From assembly GCF_000250675.2 (NCBI RefSeq), contig NC_018681.1, positions 6,634,001 through 6,698,000 of the forward strand: 64,000 bases of DNA, read 5' to 3'. The position numbers and the translations under genes were made by a program. Source of the DNA: Nocardia brasiliensis ATCC 700358 (GTDB taxonomy: Bacteria > Actinomycetota > Actinomycetes > Mycobacteriales > Mycobacteriaceae). Below are positions 17,078 to 26,008 of the stretch, in pieces (within the stretch, counting starts at the first letter, position 1; each line of letters starts with the position of its first letter). The notes beneath the pieces were generated by a model that searched no databases, had not been told where the DNA came from, and saw nothing but the letters and a program-made list of their open reading frames with translations.

Positions 17078-18784
17078 CTAGCGCCCACCCGCACGCTGAT
17101 CCGCGGGCCCGCGGGCCTGGACGGGCAGGAATTCGGTGGGCGCGTCGGCGAGCGGATCCGGAGTCCTCAGTTCGGTCGACTGCGGCCCGGCCTCGGGACG
17201 CGGGACCTGCGGCGGGCCCTGGGGTCCGAATTCGGGATGACCCGAGGTCGGCCCGAACTCGGGATGACCGGTGGTCTGCTCGGCCATCGCGGCGGGCGGC
17301 GCCGGTTCGGGCTCGGTGTGCTGCTTGGCGGTCAGTCCGCGGTAGGACTCCGGCCGCACCGGCCGCAACCATTGCACCGCACGGGTGCCGAGCGGCAGCT
17401 TGAACTTCAGATCGCGCAGCAACTCGTCGATGTCGCGGATGGAGAAGGGCGTCACCACGGTGCCGTGCGCGTGGTGGCCGTTGGTCTGCTCGGCCAGCCA
17501 GTTCAGGCGCGCGTCGATCTGTTCGCTCAACACGTCACGGTCGGGCAGGTGCAGTTCACCCGCGAGCAGCGCGGCGGTCCAGTGCGCGGTGGCCTCCGCG
17601 CTGACCGTGCTGATGGACGACGAGTTGTAGCCCGCGAAGCTGAGATTCGGCACGTCCAGCGGCAGGATCTGCCGGTGCAGCCGGAAGTTGCCCTGCTCGT
17701 CGGTGAGCCTGCGCTGCACGTACGGCGTCAGGAACGGCACCCGCTGCTGGAAGCCCGTGGCGCTGACCACGATATCGGCGGGCACGATCGCACCGTCGGA
17801 CAGCTGCACGGCGGGAGCCTCACGGCCACCGCGCATCTCGGTGATGGTGGTGTCGCGGTGCACCACGATGCGGCCGTTGCCGACCTGCTCGTAGAAGCCT
17901 TCGGCGGCGATGCCGAGGGTGCTCTCCGCGATCTGCTCGAAGCCGCCCTCGGGCAGCAGGCCGAGTTCGCGCAACCGCAGGCGCTTGGTCGCGAGTTCCT
18001 GCATCAGGTCGAAATTGCTGACCCGGAACGAGTTTCCCGATCCGGTCAGGAAACGATCCATCCGGCCGGGTTCGCGATGATGGAAATGCGCTTGGCCGAA
18101 CCGGGTCAGCAGCATCCGCTCGTAGTCGAAGGCCCGGCCTAGCTTGCGCGGTAGCTTCCACAGCAGCCGTCGCGCCACCACGGTGGTCGAGGCGGCGACC
18201 TCGCTCACCGCCGTCGCGATCTCGCAGGCCGAGGTGCCGTAGCCGACCACGACGACCGACTTGCCGCGCACCGCCTCGACATCGCCGAGTTCGGTCGAGT
18301 GACCCAGCTGGCCACCGGCCGCCCGGAACAGATCGGCACCACGGTAATCCGGGACCGCGGGCTCGCTGAACACACCGTTGGCGATGATGAGGTGATCGCA
18401 GGAGCTCCGATGTATGCCGCTCGCGTCGCGGATCTCCAGCAGCCAGCCGCTGTCCACCGGATCGGCCGCGACCACCTCGGTGCCGAGGCGCAGGTGCGCC
18501 CGCAGGCCGAAGTGGTCGGCGTAGGCGTCGAGATAGGCCTGCATCTGCTGACCGTCGAGGATCTTCGGATAATCCGAAGGCATCGGGAAATCCGAGAAGT
18601 GATAGGTGTTCTTGGAATTCTGCGTTCGCAGCCCGGGGTACCTGCGGGTCGCACTCCACACGCCACCGACATCGGGTGCACGGTCGAATATCTCGACCGG
18701 AAAACCCTTCTGGATCAGCACTTTCGCGCAGGCAAGACCTGCGATACCCGCGCCGACGATCGCGATGCGGTTTCCGCTCGTCAT
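17078..18784 (-). CDS. FAD-dependent monooxygenase (flavin-containing/Baeyer-Villiger type)
   Basis: A 568-residue flavoprotein. It has the FAD dinucleotide motif RIAIVGAGIAGLACA at the N-terminus, the pattern RYPGLRTQNSKNTYHFSDFP typical of FMO/BVMO proteins, and a second Rossmann motif VVVVGYGTSACEIA for NADPH. The last about 70 residues are Pro/Gly-rich with a tandem GHPEFGPTS/GHPEFGPQG repeat and look disordered. It probably inserts oxygen into ketones or heteroatoms. It follows the P450 gene on the same strand after 58 bp, so the two may be co-transcribed. Confidence 0.87.
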   Translation of the reverse strand: MTSGNRIAIVGAGIAGLACAKVLIQKGFPVEIFDRAPDVGGVWSATRRYPGLRTQNSKNTYHFSDFPMPSDYPKILDGQQMQAYLDAYADHFGLRAHLRLGTEVVAADPVDSGWLLEIRDASGIHRSSCDHLIIANGVFSEPAVPDYRGADLFRAAGGQLGHSTELGDVEAVRGKSVVVVGYGTSACEIATAVSEVAASTTVVARRLLWKLPRKLGRAFDYERMLLTRFGQAHFHHREPGRMDRFLTGSGNSFRVSNFDLMQELATKRLRLRELGLLPEGGFEQIAESTLGIAAEGFYEQVGNGRIVVHRDTTITEMRGGREAPAVQLSDGAIVPADIVVSATGFQQRVPFLTPYVQRRLTDEQGNFRLHRQILPLDVPNLSFAGYNSSSISTVSAEATAHWTAALLAGELHLPDRDVLSEQIDARLNWLAEQTNGHHAHGTVVTPFSIRDIDELLRDLKFKLPLGTRAVQWLRPVRPESYRGLTAKQHTEPEPAPPAAMAEQTTGHPEFGPTSGHPEFGPQGPPQVPRPEAGPQSTELRTPDPLADAPTEFLPVQARGPADQRAGGR

Positions 18785-18842
18785 GGGCGAGAGATTACGT
18801 CGCTCACGGCGCACAGCAAAGTCGGTTGCCCGAAACGATGTG

Positions 18843-20087
18843 TCAATGCACAACCCGCATAGCGGCCGGGGTGCCCGCCGGATCCACCGGCAGATCGATC
18901 AGGCCACGGATCAGAATGCTCTCCCGCCAGCGCAGCTCGTCCGCCGCGACCGCGAGGCGCAAGGCGGGAAAGCGCCGCGCCAGGTGGGTGAGCGCGATCC
19001 GCGCCTCCAACCGGGCCAGACCCGCGCCGAGGCAGTAGTGGATGCCGTGACCGAACGCGAGATGGCCGCTCGTGCGGCCGGGTTCGAACGCGGCGGGATT
19101 CGGGAAATGACGTTCGTCACGGTTGGCGGAGGCCAGCGCGACGAGCACCAGCTCACCCGCCGGGATCACGGTGGCGCCGAGCGCGACCGGCGCGGTCGTG
19201 TAGCGCAGCGTCGCGGCGTTCACCGGGCCGTTGTAGCGCAACATCTCCTCGACCAGCGCCGGCACGCCGGCGGGGTCACGGTGCACCGCGCGGTAGCGCG
19301 CCGGGTCGTCCAGGAGGGCGAGCACGGTGTTGCCGATCAGATTGACCGTGGTCTCATGCCCGGCGACCAGGATCAGGAACGCCATCGAGATCAGCTCGTC
19401 GTGGCTGAGCCGGTCACCGTCGTCACTGACGGCGAGCAGCTGCGAGATCAGGTCCGGGCCGAGCCCCCGGGTGCGTCGCAGCGCCACCAGACGATCGAAG
19501 AAGTCGACGATGCTGTCGGTAGCGCGGCGCATCCCCTCCGGCGTCGACATCGGCGTATCGACCACCGCGGCGGACCAGGCGCGGAACTGCTCCCGGTCCT
19601 CGGCGGGCACGCCGAGCAGTTCGCAGATCACCGTGATCGGCAGCGGAAACGCGTACTCCGCCAACAGGTCGACAGGGTTGCCCGCCTGCGCGGTCCGCTC
19701 GATGCGGTCGAGCAGCTCCGCCGCGATCGCCTCGACTCGTGGTTCGAGCGCCGCCATCCGCGCGGGCGCGAACGCCGGCGTGACCAGCCTGCGCAGCCGG
19801 GCGTGCCGGGGCGGGTCGGCATTGAGCAGATGGTGACTCAGGCGCATGTTCGCGGCCGTGACGCCGCTCTCGCCCGCCGCGGCCTGCCGCGCCGCGGCGC
19901 CTTGCGCGGTGTGCGGGTCCTTGCGGATGTCGGGATGGTGCAGCACTTCTCTGGCGGCGTCGTAGTCGACGACCAGCCAGGCGCGCACGCCGTTGCGCAA
20001 CCGGATTCGATGGACCGGACCCTCGGCCCGCAGCGCGCGATAGAAGTCGAACGGTGCACGGAAGAAGTCCGCTGGCAGCTGTCTCAT
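18843..20087 (-). CDS. Cytochrome P450
   Basis: A 414-residue soluble bacterial P450. The I-helix oxygen-activation motif AGHETT, the K-helix EEMLR, and the heme loop FGHGIHYCLGAGLARLE with the proximal Cys ligand are all intact. ATG 20087 follows GGAGG, giving the natural start MRQLPADFFRAPFDF; the frame to 20180 lacks support. Electron-transfer partners are not encoded nearby. Substrate unknown; the adjacent FAD monooxygenase hints at a joint oxidative pathway. Confidence 0.93.
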   Translation of the reverse strand: MRQLPADFFRAPFDFYRALRAEGPVHRIRLRNGVRAWLVVDYDAAREVLHHPDIRKDPHTAQGAAARQAAAGESGVTAANMRLSHHLLNADPPRHARLRRLVTPAFAPARMAALEPRVEAIAAELLDRIERTAQAGNPVDLLAEYAFPLPITVICELLGVPAEDREQFRAWSAAVVDTPMSTPEGMRRATDSIVDFFDRLVALRRTRGLGPDLISQLLAVSDDGDRLSHDELISMAFLILVAGHETTVNLIGNTVLALLDDPARYRAVHRDPAGVPALVEEMLRYNGPVNAATLRYTTAPVALGATVIPAGELVLVALASANRDERHFPNPAAFEPGRTSGHLAFGHGIHYCLGAGLARLEARIALTHLARRFPALRLAVAADELRWRESILIRGLIDLPVDPAGTPAAMRVVH

Positions 20088-20255
20088 CCCGGCCGGCCTC
20101 CGATGGTCACGAGTGTCGTTGCGGCCCATCGAGCGTGGCAGGCGGCGGGCCGGCGAACGGGGTGGCACCGGCGTCATCATCCGGTCGATCGCCGTTGCCG
20201 ATCGCCGCGGCCGATTCCGCCCGCGCAGTCCCCGGCACCCCGCTACCCTGCGCAG

Positions 20256-21473
20256 ATGAGTTCGATCGCACCCGAGCTGCGGGGCGCCCGGATCGCGAAC
20301 TCGGTCGCATTCGGGTTGCAGGGCTTCTTCTTCGCCGTGGTGCTGACCGAATTACCGCAGCAGAAGGACAAGTTCGGGCTGTCCGACGGGTTGATCGTCG
20401 GATCGGTGGTGCTGGTCTCGCTGCTCGCGGGCGGTGGCAGCGTGGCCGCCGAACGGCTGGCGCTGCGCTGGTCGAGCCGGGTCGCGGTGCGCACCGGCCT
20501 GCTGCTGATCTCGATCACCGGCACCGCGGTGGCGTTCGCGCCGAACACGGCGATACTGCTGCTCGCGCTCGGCTGCTACGGGATCGCGGTCGGCATCGTG
20601 GACGCGAGCACGAATATGCAGGCGGTCTTCATCCAGCACGGGTACGGGACGTTCATTCTGTCCTCGTTCTATGCCGCGTGGAGCGCGGGTTCGATCGCGG
20701 GCGCGCTGTTCGTCTCGGGGTGCGAGGCGCTGGGGGTGACACTGCGGGAGACGCTGCTCGGCGCGGCGGGGATCGTGCTCGTCGCGGGCGCGGTGCTCGG
20801 GCCGCGACTGCTCGGGCCGCAGCAGGCCGAAGCGGGTCCGGCCGAACAGCCGGAGGTGTCATCTGCCGAAAAGGTCGCGTTGCGCGCCTATCTCGTGTTC
20901 GGCCTCGCGATGGCGCTGGTTTTCGCGATCGACCTGGCCGTCGGCAACTGGTCGGCGCTGTATCTGACCGACGATCTGCTGGCCGGTTCGGCGACCGCGG
21001 CGCTCGCATTGGCCGCGTATCAGGGCACCTCGCTGGTGGCTCGGCTCACCGGCGACCCACTGGTCCGGCGCTTCGGCCCGCGACGCGTGGTACGGACCGC
21101 GGCGTTGATCGGGGCGAGCGGCCTGCTGATCGTGATCGTGGCGCCCGGCCCGCTGGTCGCGATCATCGGGTTCTCGATCGCGGGCGCGGGCATGCCGGTG
21201 ATCGCGCCGCTGTGTTTCAGCGAGGCGGGGCAATTGACCAGTGGGCGTGGGCTGGACGCGCTCATCGCCCGGCTGAATCTGTTCAACTACGCGGGCACGT
21301 TGATCGGCGGCGGCGTGGTCGGCGCGGTCGCGGCGGGTTTCGGGCACCGCATCGGCTTCGTGATCCCGCTGCTGTTCGCGGTGCTGCTGATCGGGCTCGC
21401 CCGGGTGTTCCACGCCCGGCCGGAAGCCGATAAACATCCCACCTCTGCGGACGACCGTGCTCTACTTGATTGA
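20256..21473 (+). CDS. MFS transporter (12-TM)
   Basis: A 405-residue membrane protein with about 12 hydrophobic segments and a charged central loop (GPQQAEAGPAEQPEVSSAEK). It starts at ATG 20256 (MSSIAPELRGARIANSVAF); the very long upstream open frame is the antisense of the P450 gene. The sequence NMQAVFIQHGYG is like YbjJ/sugar-type MFS members. Divergent from the P450 gene. Its stop overlaps the GNAT gene start (TGATG), implying translational coupling. Confidence 0.85.
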   Translation: MSSIAPELRGARIANSVAFGLQGFFFAVVLTELPQQKDKFGLSDGLIVGSVVLVSLLAGGGSVAAERLALRWSSRVAVRTGLLLISITGTAVAFAPNTAILLLALGCYGIAVGIVDASTNMQAVFIQHGYGTFILSSFYAAWSAGSIAGALFVSGCEALGVTLRETLLGAAGIVLVAGAVLGPRLLGPQQAEAGPAEQPEVSSAEKVALRAYLVFGLAMALVFAIDLAVGNWSALYLTDDLLAGSATAALALAAYQGTSLVARLTGDPLVRRFGPRRVVRTAALIGASGLLIVIVAPGPLVAIIGFSIAGAGMPVIAPLCFSEAGQLTSGRGLDALIARLNLFNYAGTLIGGGVVGAVAAGFGHRIGFVIPLLFAVLLIGLARVFHARPEADKHPTSADDRALLD

Positions 21474-22012
21474 TGAGCAACATCCCAGTCATCGTCGACC
21501 GGGCCGGTCTGTGGGACGCCGAGGAACTCAGTGACGTTGCCGCGGCGACCTTTCCGTTGGCCTGCCCGCCGGATGCCACGCCCGACGACATCGACCTCTT
21601 CGTCACCGAGGCGCTCTCCGGCGACCGCTTCGGTGAGTACCTGAGCGATCCGGCCCGGACCGTGCTGAAGGCGGTCGCGGGCGAGGACATCGTCGGTTAC
21701 GCGATGCTCATCGCGGGCGAGCCGGCCGATCCGGAGGTCGCGCGGGTACTCGACGTGCGCCCGATGGTGGAGATCAGCAAGATGTACGTGCTACCCGGCC
21801 ATCACGGCACCGGCGTGTCGACGGCACTGATGCACGCGGCGCTGGAACGGGCGCGCGAGGGCGGTTTCGCCGCGGTGTGGCTCGGTGTCAACGAGTCGAA
21901 CCCGCGCGCGCAGCGGTTCTACGCCAAACACGGGTTCGTCCAGGTCGGCACCAAGTCCTTCACCGTCGGCAATCAGACGCACCACGATTTCGTGCTGCGG
22001 CTGACCTTCTAA
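21473..22012 (+). CDS. GNAT-family N-acetyltransferase
   Basis: A 179-residue acetyltransferase with the GNAT core: EISKMYVLPGHHGTGVSTALMHAAL (acetyl-CoA loop of Q/R-x-x-G-x-G/A type) and LGVNESNPRAQRFYAKHGFVQVG. ATG 21473 shares its A with the TGA of the MFS gene, so the two are coupled. Substrate unknown; a modified compound could be exported by the coupled MFS protein. Confidence 0.88.
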   Translation: MSNIPVIVDRAGLWDAEELSDVAAATFPLACPPDATPDDIDLFVTEALSGDRFGEYLSDPARTVLKAVAGEDIVGYAMLIAGEPADPEVARVLDVRPMVEISKMYVLPGHHGTGVSTALMHAALERAREGGFAAVWLGVNESNPRAQRFYAKHGFVQVGTKSFTVGNQTHHDFVLRLTF

Positions 22013-22013
22013 C

Positions 22014-22763
22014 TCACACGAATTCGACCAGCGCGGTGTGGAAGTCGGGCGCCACGACCGCCATCAGGTGATCGCCCGGCACCACGACGAGCTTGCCGTC
22101 GGGTAGCGCCGCGGCAAGACGTTCGGGCTCGGCGGCGAACGGATCGTTGTCCCCGGCCAGCACCAGCGTCGGCACGGTGATGCCGGACAGCCCTTCGATC
22201 GGGCGGGAATCCAGTCCGGTCGCGAGCGCTGTGATCGCCGCCCGGTCGGCCTGCACCGCGTCGGCGAGGATGCGGAACATCATGGCGAGCTGCGGCACGT
22301 CGGCCGTGTCCGCGCCCATCGCGGCTTGCAGTGCAGGCAGTTCGACGACCCGGCGGTCGACACCACCGCAGTCGAGTACGCCCGACCCGACGCCACCGAT
22401 GGCGAGGCGCTCGACTCGTTCGTCGGCGGCCGTGACGAGCAGCGAGATGATCGCGCCCATCGAATAGCCCACCTGCACAACGCGATCGAAGCCCAGTTCG
22501 TCGTATAGCGCGCTGAGGTCCTTGGCCATGAATTCCCAGGTGTACTGCGCGGCGTCGTGCGGTTTCTCGGAGCGGCCGTGCCCGCGCGCGTCCAGCGACA
22601 CCACGGTGCGCCCGGCGGCCTGCAGCGCGCGCACGACACCGGTGCTCATCCAGTTCGCGTTGGTATCCGCGACCACTCCGTGCTGCAACACGACGGGAAC
22701 ACCCTCGCCCTCCCAGACCCGATAGTTGAGTTCCAGGCCGTCCCACGTCTTGAACTTCGTCAT
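22014..22763 (-). CDS. Alpha/beta hydrolase
   Basis: A 249-residue single-domain hydrolase. The oxyanion segment VVLQHGVVADTNANW, LDARGHGRSEKP, the nucleophile elbow VGYSMGA (Ser in GYSMG), an Asp in LVLAGDNDPFA and the catalytic His in PGDHLMAV are present. Proteins of this shape include esterases and lactonases. It is convergent with the GNAT gene (one base between stops) and divergent from the ABC operon. Confidence 0.9.
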   Translation of the reverse strand: MTKFKTWDGLELNYRVWEGEGVPVVLQHGVVADTNANWMSTGVVRALQAAGRTVVSLDARGHGRSEKPHDAAQYTWEFMAKDLSALYDELGFDRVVQVGYSMGAIISLLVTAADERVERLAIGGVGSGVLDCGGVDRRVVELPALQAAMGADTADVPQLAMMFRILADAVQADRAAITALATGLDSRPIEGLSGITVPTLVLAGDNDPFAAEPERLAAALPDGKLVVVPGDHLMAVVAPDFHTALVEFV

Positions 22764-22792
22764 GACCCCGGATCGTAACCGGCGGTACCGGG

Positions 22793-22826
22793 TTGACAAG
22801 TTTTGTAAGTTCAGTCTTTACTGAAC
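22793..22826 (+). promoter_or_regulatory. ABC operon promoter with operator GTTCAGT-N4-ACTGAAC
   Basis: TTGACA (22793-22798) is a consensus -35. About 17 bases on lies a -10-like TTTACT region, overlapped by a perfect inverted repeat (GTTCAGT 22809-22815, CTTT, ACTGAAC 22820-22826). A related half-site TTACAGAAC follows near 22838. A repressor bound here would block the -10. The operon's own MarR/GbsR-type regulator is the obvious candidate. Confidence 0.75.
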
Positions 22827-22867
22827 ACATCGTTCCTTACAGAACATCCAGTACTCAGGAGTACTCC

Positions 22868-23755
22868 ATGACAGCCGCGATTCGCACCGAGGGTCTGACC
22901 AAGCACTACGGCAAGCACGTCGCCCTCACCGGCCTCGACCTGGACGTGCGGGCGGGCGAGGTGTTCGGTTTCCTCGGACCCAACGGCGCGGGCAAATCCA
23001 CCACCATCCGCATCCTGCTCGACCTGATCCGGCCCACCTCGGGGCGCGTCGAGGTGTTCGGCGTCGATCCCCGCAAGGGCGGCGCGGAACTACGCAGGCG
23101 GATCGGCTACCTGCCGGGCGAGCTGGCGCTGGAGGGGCGCAACACCGCCCGCGATCTGCTCGGCTTCCTGGCCGACCAGCGCGACGGCGCGGTGCCCGCC
23201 CGCCGGATCACCGAACTCGCCGAGCTGCTCGATCTCGATCTGTCCAAGAAGGTCGGCGCCATGTCCAAGGGCAACAAGCAAAAGGTCGGCATCGTCGCGG
23301 CTTTCATGCACCGGCCCGATCTGCTGATCCTCGACGAACCGACCTCTGGCCTGGATCCGCTGCTGCAGCAACGGTTTCTCGATCTGGTCCTCGCGGCGAA
23401 GGCGGACGGGCAGACCGTGTTCATGTCCTCGCACGTGCTCAGCGAGGTGCAGCAGACCGCCGACCACGCCGTGATCATGCGCGCGGGAAAACTGCTCGGC
23501 ACCGAGAACGTGGACGAATTGCGGCGTCGCTCACCACGTTCGGTCGAGCTGGTGTTCGGCGCCGACGTCTTCGCCGACGATTTCGCGCGGCTGCCCGGCG
23601 TCCGGGACCTGGCCATCGACGGACGGACGCTGCACTGCACGACCGAGGGCGAGGTGGACGGGCTGTTCAAGATGGCCGCCAAATACCCACTGGTGAGCGT
23701 GCTCTCGACCGAGCCGGACCTGGAGCAGATCTTCTTCAGCCTCTACGGCCGCTGA
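22868..23755 (+). CDS. ABC transporter ATP-binding subunit
   Basis: A 295-residue ATPase with Walker A GPNGAGKST, signature region MSKGNKQKVGI, Walker B LLILDEPTSGLDP and switch His (MSSHVLSEV). The C-terminal extension (about 215-295) matches DrrA-like exporters. ATG 22868 follows AGGAG. It is the first gene of an operon with an ABC-2 permease 32 bp downstream, so it probably drives drug or lipid export. Confidence 0.93.
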   Translation: MTAAIRTEGLTKHYGKHVALTGLDLDVRAGEVFGFLGPNGAGKSTTIRILLDLIRPTSGRVEVFGVDPRKGGAELRRRIGYLPGELALEGRNTARDLLGFLADQRDGAVPARRITELAELLDLDLSKKVGAMSKGNKQKVGIVAAFMHRPDLLILDEPTSGLDPLLQQRFLDLVLAAKADGQTVFMSSHVLSEVQQTADHAVIMRAGKLLGTENVDELRRRSPRSVELVFGADVFADDFARLPGVRDLAIDGRTLHCTTEGEVDGLFKMAAKYPLVSVLSTEPDLEQIFFSLYGR

Positions 23756-23787
23756 CTCGAACCACTTATCGCACAGGAGAATTCGTC

Positions 23788-24555
23788 ATGACACGCTCGG
23801 TCTTCACCCAGACGTTGAAGGAACAGCGCCGCGGCCTCATCGGCTGGTCGATCGGCATCGCGCTGGTGCCGCTGCTGTATCTGCCCTCGTTCAACTCGCT
23901 GAAAGAACAAGGCTCGCTGAACAACATCAAGCAGAACCGGGTCTACGACGCGCTCGGCGCGGGCGATTTCGCCAGTGCCACCGGCTTTCTGCACTCGATG
24001 ATCTATTCGATGATCGGCCTGCTGCTCATGCTGATCTTCGCGGTGACCTTCGCCGCGCGCTCGGTCACCCAGGAGGAGAACGGCACGCTGGATCTGCTGC
24101 TCGCCCAGCCGGTCAGCCGGATCCACCTGCTGAGCCAGCGCTTCGGCGCGCTCGCGGTGCAGATCACGGTGATCACCACGGTGCTTGCGCTGAGCGTGAT
24201 CGCGGGCGCGCGCGCCGGAAAGATGGTGGTGCCCACCGGGCAGATCCTCGCGGCCAGCGTGGCGCTCGGCCTGCTCGCGCTGGCCGTCGGCGCGATCGCG
24301 CTGCTGGCCGGAGCGATCACCGGAAAGCGTTCGCTGGCACTGGGTTCGGCGTCGGTACTCGCGCTCGGCGGCTACTTCGCCAACACCCTCGGCGCGGACT
24401 GGCTGCGGCGGATATCGCCGTTCTACTACGCGGTCGGCGACAAGCCGGTGGTCAACGGCTGGAACGCCCTGCACCTGAGCGTCCTGATCGCGGTGGCGGC
24501 CCTCGCCATGGCCCTCGCACTGGCCGCGTTCGACCGGCGCGACCTCGCGGTCTGA
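23788..24555 (+). CDS. ABC-2 type transporter permease
   Basis: A 255-residue integral membrane protein with about six membrane segments. The segment SVTQEENGTLDLLLAQPVSR between TM2 and TM3 is the hallmark of ABC-2 exporters, which form NatB/CcmB-like half transporters. It pairs with the preceding ATPase. AGGAG precedes the ATG. A strong hairpin follows the stop. Confidence 0.88.
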   Translation: MTRSVFTQTLKEQRRGLIGWSIGIALVPLLYLPSFNSLKEQGSLNNIKQNRVYDALGAGDFASATGFLHSMIYSMIGLLLMLIFAVTFAARSVTQEENGTLDLLLAQPVSRIHLLSQRFGALAVQITVITTVLALSVIAGARAGKMVVPTGQILAASVALGLLALAVGAIALLAGAITGKRSLALGSASVLALGGYFANTLGADWLRRISPFYYAVGDKPVVNGWNALHLSVLIAVAALAMALALAAFDRRDLAV

Positions 24556-24566
24556 CCGCGCGACGC

Positions 24567-24590
24567 GGGGCGGCGGGCAACCGCCGCCCC
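24567..24590 (+). terminator. GC-rich hairpin with GCAA tetraloop
   Basis: A perfect ten-base stem GGGGCGGCGG/CCGCCGCCCC closed by GCAA, 11 bases after the permease stop. No T-tract. It may attenuate transcription into the regulator gene or stabilise the exporter mRNA. Confidence 0.6.
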
Positions 24591-24681
24591 GTGCACCTGT
24601 CCGCGTTTACCGAAGGGATACTCGAACCATGTACCAGCCAGCCATGCACACAGCGGAGCCGAGCGCGCGCGAGGCGCAGCT

Positions 24682-25161
24682 GTGAGCAGTGCCGAAACCG
24701 CCCCCACCCCGGAACAATTGGCCTTCGTCGAAGATTTCGCGCTGGTACTCGAACGCATGGGCCTGGTCCGGATGACCGGACGCGCCGCGGGGTGGCTGCT
24801 CGTCTCGAATCCGCCGGAACAGACCTTCGGCCAGATCGCCGACGCACTGCAAGCGTCCAAAGGTTCGATCTCCGGCGCGTTGAAGATCCTGGTCACCATG
24901 CGCTGGGTGGACAAGATCTCCAAGCCGGGCGATCGCAAGGACTACTACGCGATCCGCCCCGGCATCCTGCCCGAACTCACCCGCCAGCAGAGCAGCATGT
25001 ACAGCGACCTGACCATGATGACCTCACGCGGCCTCGCGCTGTTCGACGACCCGAACGGCGAGCAGGCCGCCCGGGTGCGCGATATGCACGAGTTCTTCGT
25101 CTGGATGGGCAAGGAGCTGCCCGCGCTGATCGACCGCTGGTACGCCGAGCAGCGGTCCTGA
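24682..25161 (+). CDS. GbsR/MarR-type winged-helix regulator
   Basis: A 159-residue protein. An N-terminal helix (PEQLAFVEDFALVLERMGLVRMTGRAAGWLL) leads into a winged helix (TFGQIADALQASKGSISGALKILV, then RWVDKISKPGDRKDYYAI), the layout of the GbsR-like MarR subgroup often linked to ABC-2 exporters. GTG 24682 is the only sensible start. As the third gene of the operon it probably represses the GTTCAGT-N4-ACTGAAC promoter, i.e. its own expression. Confidence 0.87.
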   Translation: MSSAETAPTPEQLAFVEDFALVLERMGLVRMTGRAAGWLLVSNPPEQTFGQIADALQASKGSISGALKILVTMRWVDKISKPGDRKDYYAIRPGILPELTRQQSSMYSDLTMMTSRGLALFDDPNGEQAARVRDMHEFFVWMGKELPALIDRWYAEQRS

Positions 25162-25163
25162 CC

Positions 25164-25958
25164 TCAGGCGAGCAGCTTCGCCCGCAGCGCGGCGATGTCC
25201 GCAGTGGACAGGCCCAGCCCGTCGCGCACGTAGTTGCCGAAGCTGCCGTAGGTCTGGTTCGCCTGATCGAAAGCCGCGTCCAGCCAAGGCTGTTGGACGC
25301 CGTTGAGCGCATCGTCCGGGCGCGCGTTGCGGTATTCGTTGGACAGCAGGTAGTCCTGGTTCACCGTGGCGCGGTCGACACCGAGCAGGGTGAGCAGCAC
25401 GGCGGCGGTCCAGCCCGTGCGATCCTTGCCCGCGGTGCAGTGGAACAGCACCGCGCCGTCTTCGGCGCCGAGGATGTCGCGCAGCACCGCGGCGAACGCC
25501 GCGTTCGCGCCGGGCGCGGTGATGAAGGCGCGATAGAGGCTGTCGCCGCCGGTGAGCGTGCTCGCCAGCACCTCCGGCGGCGCCTGGCCGATGACGTCGT
25601 CCCAATTCGCGACCGCGCCCGCGGGCACCCGGTCCGGTCCGACCGCGCGCTCGTAGACGGTGCGCAGGTCGTCGACGAAGCGGACCTTGCGGTCGGCCAA
25701 CGCGGCGAGATCGTCCGGCGTGGCGTTGTTGAGCTGGCCGGTGCGGTAGACCAGTCCGGTGCGGACCGTCTTGCCGTCGACCGTGCGGTAACCGCCGAGG
25801 TCGCGGGCATTCTGGACGCCCTGCAGGTGCAGCGACCGGTCGAACGCGACCGCCGACGCGGCAGGCGGGTCGGCAAGCGCGACCCCGGCCACCGGGCCGA
25901 AGGCGACGGCCAGGCCGGCGGCGAGGGCGATCGGGCCGCGCATCGAGCGCTGGGTCAT
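25164..25958 (-). CDS. Secreted PtpB-like protein tyrosine/dual-specificity phosphatase
   Basis: A 264-residue protein with a Sec signal peptide (MTQRSMRGPIALAAGLAVAF, cleavage near ALA-DPP). The mature part opens with LQGVQNARDLGGYRT and contains the P-loop HCTAGKDRTG (C-x5-R), the pattern of the Y_phosphatase3 family that includes M. tuberculosis PtpB. It dephosphorylates phospho-amino acids or phosphoinositides outside the cytoplasm; the target is unknown. ATG 25958 is required for the signal peptide, and the longer frame is the antisense of zapE. Two bp separate its stop from that of the convergent regulator. Confidence 0.9.
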   Translation of the reverse strand: MTQRSMRGPIALAAGLAVAFGPVAGVALADPPAASAVAFDRSLHLQGVQNARDLGGYRTVDGKTVRTGLVYRTGQLNNATPDDLAALADRKVRFVDDLRTVYERAVGPDRVPAGAVANWDDVIGQAPPEVLASTLTGGDSLYRAFITAPGANAAFAAVLRDILGAEDGAVLFHCTAGKDRTGWTAAVLLTLLGVDRATVNQDYLLSNEYRNARPDDALNGVQQPWLDAAFDQANQTYGSFGNYVRDGLGLSTADIAALRAKLLA

Positions 25959-26008
25959 GTGCTGGCTCCCATACAGTGGTTCGAACTCCCCGCCGGGGCG
26001 GGGTCTGT

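Noticed and set aside
18606..20255. Upstream extension of the MFS open frame (about 550 codons before ATG 20256)
   Set aside because: It is the antisense of the P450 and monooxygenase genes; coding character and the membrane protein begin only at 20256.
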